Under the pieces are notes generated by a model that ran no database searches, was not told the origin of the DNA, and saw only the letters and a program-made list of their open reading frames with translations. A stretch of 64,000 bases of DNA from G963665215 sp963665215 (GTDB lineage Bacteria > Chloroflexota > Dehalococcoidia > Lucifugimonadales > CAUZJF01): positions 806,001 to 870,000 of the forward strand of contig CAXXWW010000008.1 of assembly GCA_963665215.2 (NCBI GenBank), written 5' to 3'. A program made the translations under genes and the position numbers. This document shows positions 44,378-52,873 of the stretch, one piece after another. Numbering within the stretch: the stretch's first letter is position 1; each line of letters begins with the position of its first letter.

Positions 44378-46099
44378 CCCGAATCCACCGAAGGAGGGCG
44401 TCGGGTTAGCGTCCTGAGGCGGCAAGAAGGTGCTCCTGTGCTTCTGGGATAATGGTTTTGTAGCAAAAAAACGGCCCCGGAAAAGGAGCACCCAGTAGAT
44501 GCTGCCACGCAACCACCCCGACCGGATCCAAATCACCTTCGACGACCGCCGCTTGGTGGCCAATGCCGGGCTGCTCCTTCCGGCCACCCTGGCGCGGCAC
44601 CTCGGCCTGCCCGAACTCGTCCGGCAGCGCCTCGACCTGGGCGATGCCCCGGGGCGGGCGAACACGAGCGACAAGATGATGACGCTGGTGGCGTCTGCGC
44701 TGGCTGGGGGCGACTGCATTGACGACGCCGATGTGTTGCGCACCGGGGGGACGGCCTGCACCCTGGGCGGCACTCTCAAGGCGCCATCCACCCTGGGCAC
44801 CTTCCTGCGCAGCTTCCGGTGGGGCCACGTCCGTCAACTCGACCGGGTGAGCCGCGAGTTGCTGGCCCGGGCTTGGCAGGCCGGGGCGGGACCCGGCGAC
44901 GGGCCCCTGACCATTGACCTGGACTCCACCATCTGCGAGACCTACGGACTGGCCAAGGAGGGAGCGCGCCACCACGGCTATACCGGCAAGCGGGGCTACC
45001 ACCCGCTGCTGGCCATCGCCGCCGGCACCGGAGACGTGCTGATGTCCCGGCTGCGCGAGGGCCGGGCCAACACCGCCCGCGGCGCCGCCCACTTCCTGCG
45101 GGAGACGGTGGGACGGGTGCGCTACGCCGGGGCCAACGGACGACTCACGCTACGGGCCGACAGCGGGTTCTACACTCATGGCGTGGTATCCGTCTGCCGC
45201 AAGATGGATGTCCGCTTCTCCATCACCATCCGCCAGCACAAAAGCCTGCACAATCTCATCGAGGCGATACCCGAAGATGCCTGGACGCCGATTCCTTACT
45301 GGATGGACGGCGCCGCCGATGTGGCCGAGACCACCTGCACCCCCTTCCAGGCCGAGGCGGACGCCGCGCCGGTACGGCTCATCGTCCGGCGGGTGAAGCC
45401 GACGCCCGGTTCCCAACTGGCCCTCTTCGCCAAATACAGCTATCATGGCTTCATCACCGACCGGGACGGGGAGTTGCTCGAACTGGAGGCTGACCATCGC
45501 CGCCACGCCGAGATCGAGAATGCCATACGCGACCTCAAGTACGGCGTCGGGCTGAACCATCTCCCCTCGGGCCGCTTCGCCGCCAACGGCGCCTGGCTGG
45601 CCGTCCAGACGATGGCCCACAACCTGGCCCGCTGGACGGCGCGGATCGGTCTGGGAGAGCGGATAGCCACCACCAAGACCCTCCGGCGGCGGTTCTTCTC
45701 CCTGGCCGGACGGCTCACCCGCTCGGCACGCCGGTTGACCCTGCATCTTCCGGATCGCTGGCCTTGGGCTGAGAAGTTCAGCCGCGCCTTGGCCCGGCTG
45801 CGAGCCATTCCACTCCCGGCCTGACGGCACCGTCGGCGACCGACCCACCCACCGGACAACCGAAGATCCCCGCAGACTCGTGCCAGCCCGGTCCGAGAGA
45901 GTTCCCTGCTGCGTATTCTCTCGCCATCCCGCGCATCGCAGCTCCCGCAGACGGCCATAGGGGCCCCTGTGCGGCGATGAAGACCGTCCGCCGACCTCCC
46001 TACCCCAAATGGAACCCAGGCTATTTCCCCTGTAGCTCCCTCACTCCCTTTCTTCCGCTTTCCTCACGCCGTCCATCGGTGTCCTTCGGTGGATTCGGG
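44378..46099 (+). mobile_element. IS1380-family element, copy B
   Basis: Same ends as copy A, 1722 bp. The left flank ends ATAAA and the right flank starts CTTAG, so no target duplication is visible. The last ~47 bp of the right end are repeated at 46571-46617 within a tandem duplication. Confidence 0.94.
44499..45824 (+). CDS. IS1380-family transposase (copy B)
   Basis: 441 aa, intact, all acidic residues present; Leu instead of Val at residue 93 relative to copy A. Confidence 0.95.
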   Translation: MLPRNHPDRIQITFDDRRLVANAGLLLPATLARHLGLPELVRQRLDLGDAPGRANTSDKMMTLVASALAGGDCIDDADVLRTGGTACTLGGTLKAPSTLGTFLRSFRWGHVRQLDRVSRELLARAWQAGAGPGDGPLTIDLDSTICETYGLAKEGARHHGYTGKRGYHPLLAIAAGTGDVLMSRLREGRANTARGAAHFLRETVGRVRYAGANGRLTLRADSGFYTHGVVSVCRKMDVRFSITIRQHKSLHNLIEAIPEDAWTPIPYWMDGAADVAETTCTPFQAEADAAPVRLIVRRVKPTPGSQLALFAKYSYHGFITDRDGELLELEADHRRHAEIENAIRDLKYGVGLNHLPSGRFAANGAWLAVQTMAHNLARWTARIGLGERIATTKTLRRRFFSLAGRLTRSARRLTLHLPDRWPWAEKFSRALARLRAIPLPA

Positions 46100-47071
46100 C
46101 TTAGACTGACCTTCGAGATACCATTCGCACCCCCGGTGATATCCCTCCCGGAGGTCGTCAACAAGTGGACAGTACTGGGTGCCACTCTCACCCTGCTGCT
46201 CGTCTCAGAGGTTGGTGTGCTATCCATTAATGAGACGGTGGGGGCGAAGCGGGCACTGCGATTCGTTTTGATAATGTTGGTCATTGGCAACCTTAGTGGC
46301 CTGTTTTGTGTGGCCCTCGCGTGGCAACTATCAGAGCCGCCGCTGACCTGGCCGTTCCAGATATCGGTCTGGATTCTGGCCTTGACGGCCCTCAGTCTGG
46401 CCCCGCGAATGGGTATTATTCGGCAGTCGATCCGTCGCAGAGAGATCAGGCCAGCTTCGTCCGGCAACCTAATGGAGCCCAAGAACTGGGAGGCCAAACA
46501 CAGGCGTCCTGTTCAACGCCGACAGCAGCAAGCAAGGCCTGCCCCGCAGCCCAGCTCCCGCACACTCCCCTTCCGCTTTCCTCACGCCGTCCATCGGTGT
46601 CCTTCGGTGGATTCGGGCTTAGACTGACCTTCGAGATACCATTCGCACCCCCGGTGATATCCCTCCCGGAGGTCGTCAACAAGTGGACAGTACTGGGTGC
46701 CACTCTCACCCTGCTGCTCGTCTCAGAGGTTGGTGTGCTATCCATTAATGAGACGGTGGGGGCGAAGCGGGCACTGCGATTCGTTTTGATAATGTTGGTC
46801 ATTGGCAACCTTAGTGGCCTGTTTTGTGTGGCCCTCGCGTGGCAACTATCAGAGCCGCCGCTGACCTGGCCGTTCCAGATATCGGTCTGGATTCTGGCCT
46901 TGACGGCCCTCAGTCTGGCCCCGCGAATGGGTATTATTCGGCAGTCGATCCGTCGCAGAGAGATCAGGCCAGCTTCGTCCGGCAACCTAATGGAGCCCAA
47001 GAACTGGGAGGCCAAACACAGGCGTCCTGTTCAACGCCGACAGCAGCAAGCAAGGCCTGCCCCGCAGCCCA
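46053..47071 (+). repeat. Tandem duplication with 518-bp period including an IS1380 end
   Basis: 46053-46553 is repeated at 46571-47071 with almost no differences. Each unit contains the last ~47 bp of IS1380 and about 450 bp of the adjoining membrane-protein gene. A 17-bp joint (46554-46570) resembles IS1380 sub-terminal sequence. Confidence 0.9.
46100..46627 (+). pseudogene. Membrane-protein gene fragment, first duplicate
   Basis: The open frame enters from the IS1380 boundary. Three predicted membrane helices ('TVLGATLTLLLVSEVGVLSI', 'FVLIMLVIGNLSGLFCVALA', 'QISVWILALTALSLAP') and a basic tail ('HRRPVQRRQQQARPAPQP'). The 5' end is replaced by the IS and the 3' end by the duplication joint. 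Family unknown. Confidence 0.6.
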
Positions 47072-47118
47072 ACATCGACGATGAATCACAGCGAATGCCG
47101 CCTGTAGTAGCAAGGTAG
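46618..47118 (+). pseudogene. Membrane-protein gene fragment, second duplicate with native 3' end
   Basis: Same sequence as the first duplicate but ending in its own C-terminus ('QPNIDDESQRMPPVVAR'). A frame open from 46306 could provide an ectopic start within the first duplicate. The original 5' end is absent. Confidence 0.6.
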
Positions 47119-47214
47119 ACGCGAGATCCGCATTGACACGATCGGCACGGAGATACCGGACTCCAACCCAGATCGTGATTGCTCGTCAATGGACACTCTG
47201 AGCCGGCTCCTTGT

Positions 47215-47988
47215 ATGATATCCAGCCCAATCAAGGCTATCCTGTTCGACCTCGACGACACGCTTCTCACCGGGGCCAACGACAGTTGGTGGAGGGTGTG
47301 TGGCGCGTTCGCGCCCAAAATCGAGGGGCTAAGCTCAGACGATATATTCCACGCGATCATACAGTCCAGCGATCTGTACTGGAGCGACCCCCCCTTGGGC
47401 CGGCGCCGAATAGGGCGCCTCTATGTGCAACTGGCGCGCAGGAGCGGCTACCTCACCGGTCTTCTGCGGCGACGGTCCGCCTTGAGTATAGTTTCGTCAG
47501 CGTTCTCGCGTCTCGGAGTCGATCTCCCCCTCTTGTCAGGTGAGATGGCCGCGGCGTACGGGGTACACCGAGAGGAAGGCGTTAAGCTGTCCCCTGGTGC
47601 CACAGAGACGCTACAGCGTATTAGAGAGGGCGGTGTTCGCCTCGCCCTCGTCACCAACGGTGCCGGTCAGGCTCAGCGGAAAAAGATCGATCAGTTCGGC
47701 CTATGCCCGTTGTTCGACTACATCCTGATTGGAGGGGAGTTTGGCGTGGGCAAACCCGACCAGCGCGTCTACCTGCATGCACTCCAACAGCTTGAAGCTC
47801 AACCAGCGGAAACATGGATGGTGGGAGATAACCTGGAGTGGGAAGTGGCGGCCCCTCAACGAGTGGGGATATTCGGCATATGGTTCAACCCCTCGGGTAC
47901 AGGACTGCCCAGTGAGAGCACCGTTCGCCCTGACCGCATCATCAAGTCTCTTCCAGAGCTATTGGAGAGTCCGTCCGGCCAAAGATGA
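47215..47988 (+). CDS. HAD superfamily hydrolase
   Basis: 257 aa from the ATG at 47215. HAD motif I 'ILFDLDDTLLTG' (nucleophile Asp), motif II 'LALVTNGAGQAQRKK', motif III Lys in 'GVGKPDQRVY', motif IV 'WMVGDNLEWEV'. Cap type C1 (helical). Probably a small-molecule phosphatase; the substrate is unknown. It lies 80 bp before the APH gene on the same strand. Confidence 0.9.
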   Translation: MISSPIKAILFDLDDTLLTGANDSWWRVCGAFAPKIEGLSSDDIFHAIIQSSDLYWSDPPLGRRRIGRLYVQLARRSGYLTGLLRRRSALSIVSSAFSRLGVDLPLLSGEMAAAYGVHREEGVKLSPGATETLQRIREGGVRLALVTNGAGQAQRKKIDQFGLCPLFDYILIGGEFGVGKPDQRVYLHALQQLEAQPAETWMVGDNLEWEVAAPQRVGIFGIWFNPSGTGLPSESTVRPDRIIKSLPELLESPSGQR

Positions 47989-48068
47989 CGGGCCGGGTAG
48001 GTGTAGCCGTCAGCATGGGGCACCGGATTGCCTAGGATTCGCCGACTTGATCAGGTGGCGCTTTTAGA

Positions 48069-48860
48069 ATGACGTTTCGGGAAATCAAGACAATCCTGCC
48101 GCAGGCGATTCGACGTCTAGTTGAGGGCTATACCTGGTTCGACAGCAGTGGGGGCTACAGCCAAACGAGCACCTTTCGTCTGAATCGACGGGGAGAGTCT
48201 CGGTTTCTCAAGGTGGCACCCATATCTCACTGGAGAGAGTTACGATCAGAGAAGGACCGACTCGTATGGCTGAGCGGGCAGCTACCCGTTCCTGAGGTGC
48301 TGTCGTTTGTAGAGGACCACGGCAAGGAATTCCTGCTCATGTCGGCGCTTCCAGGATCAGATGCATCGAGTATTCCCGGCGGAGATTCGTCCCCGGATGT
48401 CGTCAGGCTGCTGGCTGCCGGACTTCGGATGGTACACGAGATATCAATCGACCAATGCCCCTTTGACACGTCGCTTCAAGGAGAAATCGAACGGGTCAGA
48501 TTTAACGTGGCAAATGGACTCGTAAACGAAGCTGAATTCGATAACCACCGTCGGGGACAATCGGCCCAGGATCTGTTCGAGGAGTTGCTGTCCAGCAGGC
48601 CCGCTGATGAGGACCTGGTGTTCACCCATGGGGACTACTGCCTCCCCAACGTATTGATTGACGGCAACGAAGTCGCAGGGTTCGTGGACTGGAGTAGGGC
48701 GGGAGTCGCAGACCGGTACAAGGACATAGCTCTTGTGATCAGGAGCCTCAGATGGAATCTTGGTGAGTACCTCGAACGAGATTTCTTTGACGTGTACGGA
48801 ATCTCCGACCCAGACGAACCGAAGATCGAGTACTATATGCTGCTTGATGAGTTCTGGTAG
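48069..48860 (+). CDS. APH(3')-like aminoglycoside phosphotransferase
   Basis: 263 aa, the size of APH(3') enzymes. It has the catalytic 'LVFTHGDYCLPNVLIDGNEV' (HGDxxxPN), the metal-binding 'GFVDWSRAGVADRYKDIAL', and a C-terminal 'EYYMLLDEFW' as in aminoglycoside 3'-phosphotransferases. The N-lobe Lys is in 'SRFLKVAPI'. An environmental homologue; resistance cannot be concluded from sequence alone. No resistance integron is nearby. Confidence 0.85.
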   Translation: MTFREIKTILPQAIRRLVEGYTWFDSSGGYSQTSTFRLNRRGESRFLKVAPISHWRELRSEKDRLVWLSGQLPVPEVLSFVEDHGKEFLLMSALPGSDASSIPGGDSSPDVVRLLAAGLRMVHEISIDQCPFDTSLQGEIERVRFNVANGLVNEAEFDNHRRGQSAQDLFEELLSSRPADEDLVFTHGDYCLPNVLIDGNEVAGFVDWSRAGVADRYKDIALVIRSLRWNLGEYLERDFFDVYGISDPDEPKIEYYMLLDEFW

Positions 48861-48981
48861 ACCTGGCATCGATGGCACGGGTTAGCACATGACGAGGAGA
48901 TTACGGAACACGGGAGTCCTAGAATAACAGGCAAGCAACGCGCCCCAATTCCTGCGGTTGCATAACCTGGAGGCAGACCTG

Positions 48982-49065
48982 ATGCGCATAGCGATTCTGT
49001 CCGACATCCACGGTAACCCCATCGCACTAGACGCGGTGGTGGCAGACGCGACGTCTGGCAACCTG
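48982..49065 (+). pseudogene. Metallophosphoesterase N-terminal stump
   Basis: The ATG has a good SD (GGAGG) and begins 'MRIAILSDIHGNPIALDAVV', the D-x-H metal motif of YfcE-like phosphoesterases, but the homology ends after about 28 residues. Deletion remnant; the next gene starts 92 bp later. Confidence 0.6.
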
Positions 49066-49156
49066 GATGCGCCCAGCCGAAAATGGGAAATCTCGGCTGG
49101 GGCCCCTCCTTTCACGATCCCGTTGGGCACCCATAACCATGACAGAAGGGAGCACC

Positions 49157-49807
49157 ATGCTGGAAGACGCGATGAGCCGTGACCCATCCTATGACTGGAC
49201 GGCACAGGAGATCGAGGAGCGCCTGGGGTGCTCAACCGTAGTGTTCCCCCGGGACCGGCTCTTGCAAGCCGAGGACATAGCCAAGATGCGGAACGTCGGC
49301 ATCACACGCATCGAGGTCTGCGCTCTCGGCAATCCGGGCCACCTGGATATTTACAACCAAGCCCACATCAGAGAAATCGTATCGGAGTGCGAGGGCCAGG
49401 GGGTCTCCATTGTGTCCGTTCACAGCCCCGGCTTTCTGTATAACTCGGAGGACGATGACAACCGGAAGAAAGCGGTGGTCGACGGCGTCGTGGCTGCGAA
49501 GGTGGCGGAGGAGATGGGGGCCGGCGTGATGGTGTGTCACTTCCAGACCGATGAGCAGTCCGAGAAGAGCGTTACAGAGATGCTCGACCAGCTCGAAGGA
49601 CACCCTATCAAGCTCGCCAACGAGAACGGTAGGGATCTGGCGGACTACACGGCGTTCGTGGATAAGATTGCCTCCGAGCGGTTCGGTATGGTCGTAGACA
49701 TCGGCCACACGAGAGACGAGGATGAGGTCAATCCGTTCATTAAGCCCACATTTCCCAGATCAGCCGCGTGGGTGCGTCGTAATCCGGTAAGAGTGCTGCC
49801 TATTTGA
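49157..49807 (+). CDS. Sugar phosphate isomerase/epimerase-like TIM barrel, C-terminally truncated
   Basis: 216 aa with GGGAG before the ATG. A xylose-isomerase-like TIM barrel: 'GITRIEVCALGNPGHLDIYN', 'SIVSVHSPGFLYNSEDDDNR', 'IKLANENGRDLADY' and 'FGMVVDIGHTRDEDEVNPFI' (metal-ligand Glu and Asp/His). Relatives are 250-290 aa; the last beta/alpha units are missing and the frame ends in unrelated sequence ('RSAAWVRRNPVRVLPI') near the following mobile element. Probably inactive. Confidence 0.7.
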   Translation: MLEDAMSRDPSYDWTAQEIEERLGCSTVVFPRDRLLQAEDIAKMRNVGITRIEVCALGNPGHLDIYNQAHIREIVSECEGQGVSIVSVHSPGFLYNSEDDDNRKKAVVDGVVAAKVAEEMGAGVMVCHFQTDEQSEKSVTEMLDQLEGHPIKLANENGRDLADYTAFVDKIASERFGMVVDIGHTRDEDEVNPFIKPTFPRSAAWVRRNPVRVLPI

Positions 49808-50583
49808 GCCGCATACCTGGGCATTATGGGCAGTGTGGGTGCTAGACTGGCCGAGCTAGGGGGTCTAGTTCTGGATACCGCAATCTCGCTGGAGGCACCC
49901 AATGGGTGAAAGCTCCGACACCCCTTTGAAGCTCCAATTCGACCGCAGAGTCCGCCTGGATTTTCGTGGCGCTACGATCACCTCGGACGCCGGACTCCTG
50001 GCATGCCGCGAGCTTGATGCCGCTCTGGGGCTCACAGAGACAGCCAACGATTATATCCATGAAAGCCGCACCGGCCGCAATGTGCAACACCCGCTGTTGC
50101 CCTTGCTCAGACAATCGGTGTATAGCCGTCTCGCTGGCTACGAGGACACCAACGACGCTGAACGGCTTGCCCAAGACCCGGCTATGCGTGTCATCGTCGG
50201 GTGGCAAGGTACTGATAAGCAGGCAGCCAGCACCAACACTATGAGCCGATTTGAGACTGAGGTGTTAACCGAAGAGGAGAACCTGGATGGGCTTGCGCGC
50301 CTGAATGTTGAGTGGGTGGACAGGGGCATGGCCCAGACATCTCACCAGCGAGTTATCCTAGACATGGACAGCTCTGAAAGCCCGGTGCATGGGCAGCAAG
50401 AGGGAGTCGCCTACAACGGCCACTTCGAGTCCGTATGTTATCACCCGCTCTTCCTGTTCAACCATTTCGGAGATTGCGAAGGTGCAATGCTTCGCCCGGG
50501 CAACGTCCACAGCGCTGAGCGGTGGCGGGAGGTTCTGGAGCCAGTCGTGAAGCGATACCAGGAGAAAGCAACTGTCTTGAAAG

Positions 50584-51546
50584 TCAAGAGGAATGAACAA
50601 CGAATGTGGAAGTCATGTCGTGCCAGGGCGAGCGATGCTTGAGCATGGAGTTGAGGATAACGAGCAGCTTGCGCATGCAGGCTGTGAGGGCCAGCTTCTT
50701 CGGCTTACCAGCGGCCAACAGCCGCTGGTAGAAGTCTCGGATGACGGGATTGTAGCGGCTGGCCACCAACGCTCCCATGTACAGGGCGGCGCGGACCCGG
50801 GCGCGTCCGCCCCAGACGGTGCGTTTACCACGCAGGGTGCCGCTATCCCGGTTGTAGGGAGCCACACCCACCAGGGCGGCAACCTGCCGGCGATCCATGG
50901 TGCCCAGCTCCGGCAGGTAGGCCAGAAGAGTGAGGGAGAGCTGCTCGCCCACGCCGGGGACGGTGCGCAGAAGGTCGTCCTTCTCCCGCCACACGGGACT
51001 CTGGCGCAGAGTCTGACGCAGACGCTTGTCCAGGTCGTCCAACTCCCGCTCCAGCCATGCAATGTGGGCTTCGATGCGGGGACGGACGGCGACGGTGGCG
51101 GTGCCGAGGCGGTTCTTCTCCGAGACCAGCATGGTCATCACCTGGTGCCTTCGGGCAGCCAGGGAGTTGAGGGCCTGGGTTTCGGCGTCCCGCAAAGGGC
51201 GCACGGGAGGTCGGACCGCTTCGGCAAAGTGAGCAATAGCCGCCGCGTCAAGCGAGTCGGTCTTGGCCAGCTTCCCCGTTGCCCTGGCAAAGTCCCGCAC
51301 TTGGCGCGGGTTGACGACGACCACCGGCACCGCCTCGGCTGCCAGAGCAGCCACCAGAGGCAGCTCCAAGCCGCCCGAAGCCTCAAGCAACACCATGACA
51401 GGTTCCAGGGTCTTCAGCTTGGAGATCAACTGCCGGATCCCCGCATCGTCATGGGAGACCTCCCATCTTTCGTCCGTGGGACGCACCGCAACGTCCACCT
51501 GGGCCTTAGCTACATCGATGCCTACGTAGGTCGCTTCCTGTTCCAT
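50584..51546 (-). CDS. IS110-family transposase (DEDD recombinase)
   Basis: 320 aa from 'MEQEATYVGIDVAK' (ATG 51546, GGAGG upstream). The N-terminal RuvC-like DEDD domain: Asp in 'YVGIDVAKAQ', Glu in 'VMVLLEASGG', Asp-Asp in 'KLAKTDSLDAAAIAHFAEA'. The C-terminal Tnp domain has the catalytic-Ser region 'YNRDSGTLRGKRTVWGG' after the HhH-like 'LLRTVPGVGEQLSLTLLAYL'. The group with a 5' non-coding region is the one that encodes bridge RNA. Confidence 0.95.
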   Translation of the reverse strand: MEQEATYVGIDVAKAQVDVAVRPTDERWEVSHDDAGIRQLISKLKTLEPVMVLLEASGGLELPLVAALAAEAVPVVVVNPRQVRDFARATGKLAKTDSLDAAAIAHFAEAVRPPVRPLRDAETQALNSLAARRHQVMTMLVSEKNRLGTATVAVRPRIEAHIAWLERELDDLDKRLRQTLRQSPVWREKDDLLRTVPGVGEQLSLTLLAYLPELGTMDRRQVAALVGVAPYNRDSGTLRGKRTVWGGRARVRAALYMGALVASRYNPVIRDFYQRLLAAGKPKKLALTACMRKLLVILNSMLKHRSPWHDMTSTFVVHSS

Positions 51547-51566
51547 CAGCACCTCCTGCGAATTAT

Positions 51567-51712
51567 TGGCCCGTCCTTGCAAGATGCGGGCTTGGTTGGC
51601 CCAGGCAACTGTTCGGGCTCTAACTCTGGGGGGTGCGGCGACCCTCGCTTTCTCACGGCCTGCTACGACCTAGGAATAGTCGGTCTGCCGCACCCCGATC
51701 CACCTAAGTGAA
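51567..51712 (-). ncRNA. Putative IS110 bridge RNA
   Basis: Read on the minus strand, loop 1 is closed by a 9-bp stem (GGGGTGCGG/CCGCACCCC; 51688-51696 with 51630-51638), and loop 2 by GCCCG/CGGGC (51614-51618 with 51569-51573). Loop 1 contains GAGAAAG (51648-51654), complementary to core plus right target (CTTTCTC). Loop 2 contains ACAGTTGC (51605-51612), identical to the element's right end at the core, and then AACCAAG (51591-51597), complementary to core plus left end (CTTGGTT). The order target loop then donor loop, and the strand relations, are those described for IS110 bridge RNAs. The left-target guide is not evident. RNA ends are estimated. Confidence 0.7.
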
Positions 51713-51907
51713 GTGATTGTTACACACCAAACCAAGATACAAGGAGTCCGGCTGCTGTTCCGGGCCGATGCTGCCTTTGCCAAGCCCGAGGTGTACGAGT
51801 ACCTGGAGTCAAGGGACACTGGCTACGCTATGCGGCTTCCGGCCAACGAGGTATTACAAGGAAACATCCGGCACCTGCTGAAGCGGCCCGTGGGCAGGCC
51901 GCCTAAA

Positions 51908-51931
51908 GCCTGCCCTGAGCCTGTCGAAGGG
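51908..51931 (+). repeat. REP-like sequence inserted in frame in a transposase gene
   Basis: 24 nt containing CCCTGAGCCTGTCGAAGGG, one base from the complement of the REP element at 24965-24983. It adds exactly eight codons ('ACPEPVEG') without changing the frame. Confidence 0.8.
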
Positions 51932-52567
51932 AAGCCCGTAGTCCGGTATCACGACTTCGTTTACCAGGCCCAGAGCTGGGACATTCCCCGGCGTGTGGTC
52001 GCCAAGGTGGAGTGGCGCCAGGGTGAGCTATTCCCGAGGGTCGGGTTCGTCGTCACCAACCTCAACCTACCGCCGGCAGGCGTAACCCACTTCTACAACG
52101 GGCGGGGCACGGCCGAGCAGTGGATCAAGGAAGGTAAATACGCCCTGAACTGGACGCGGCTCTCGTGTCACAGGTTCGTTGCTAACCAGGTGAGGCTGTG
52201 GCTGTTTGTGCTGGCCTACAACCTGGGCAACTTCATGAGAAGGCTGACTTTGCCAGAGTCAGTGAAACACTGGTCACTGCGAAGCGTGCAGACCAAGCTC
52301 ATCAAGATGGGTGGACGTCTGGTGCGGCATGCCAGGAGGTTGGTGTTTCAGCTTGCTGAGGTGGCAGTGTCCCGGGAGGTATTCCGGCAAGTGTTGGAGC
52401 GTATCGCCGGGCTCCATCCAGCACCAGGGTAGCGATTATCCTTGAGGTCATCAGAGGTGAAGAGAGGCAACCAAGGGCGAGGTGCGCGCCCGGAGGAGTT
52501 TGAAGGGAGTGCAAACGTGGTGAAAGCCACCTCCGCTGCCTGGGGCCGCTAACTCACCACGCCGAGA

Positions 52568-52685
52568 GATGGTTTTGTGAGCTTGATTGGATGGTTGACG
52601 GCATCCGTGACTGATACTACGATGGCTCTCGTCGAGGATGCTGCGTTGCTTGGACCCAGGCAGCTTGATATGGGTAATTCCGGTT
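52568..52685 (+). repeat. Dispersed ~118-bp repeat, copy d
   Basis: The most complete copy, from GATGGTTTTGTGAGCTTGAT to GGGTAATTCCGGTT. It lies between the split IS1380-like gene and the Kelch gene; no gene is seen in 52433-52873. Confidence 0.7.
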
Positions 52686-52873
52686 CAAGTATGTCCCCAA
52701 GCGGAGCAAGCCGAGGTTGACCTCCTCGGCCCACCAAATCGCCTGCAAGGGTGGTGCATCGAATATTAAGTACAAGCCCCACCCTGGAGGGCCGCCGGTC
52801 TGGAACTGCCGCCTCGGCTGGCGGACTCTTGGGGTGATGGGACACGACGACGCGCCCGCGGCGCAGGGGGATT

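Larger units (their letters stand above)
50569..51734 (-). mobile_element. IS110-family element with CT core
   Basis: The boundaries are deduced from the interrupted gene: AG (CT on the transposase strand) occurs at both edges (50567-50568 and 51735-51736), and removing 1168 bp with one core restores the frame. No inverted repeats or longer duplication, as expected for IS110. A 188-bp non-coding region lies 5' of the transposase. Confidence 0.88.
49902..52432 (+). pseudogene. Second IS1380-family transposase, split by IS110 and carrying an in-frame REP insert
   Basis: The N-terminal part (ATG 49902) has 'LDFRGATITSDAGLLACREL' and Asp in 'VILDMDSSESPVHG'; the C-terminal part has 'RLLFRADAAFAKPEVYEYLE' and 'GRGTAEQWIKEGKYALNWTR'. 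It is only distantly related to the other IS1380 here. The IS110 element (50569-51734) sits between; deleting it and one AG core yields 'VKRYQEKIQGVRLLFRADAA' in frame. Eight extra residues 'ACPEPVEG' (51908-51931) interrupt an otherwise conserved 'VGRPPK-KPVVRYHDF' stretch. The element termini were not identified. Confidence 0.88.

Noticed and set aside
48069..48860. Acquired antibiotic-resistance island
   Set aside because: The APH(3')-like gene has no integron, resistance transposon or second resistance gene beside it; neighbours are ordinary chromosomal genes.
50593..51711. 372-codon plus-strand frame across the IS110 element
   Set aside because: It runs opposite the intact DEDD transposase and through the bridge-RNA region; composition is that of a shadow.
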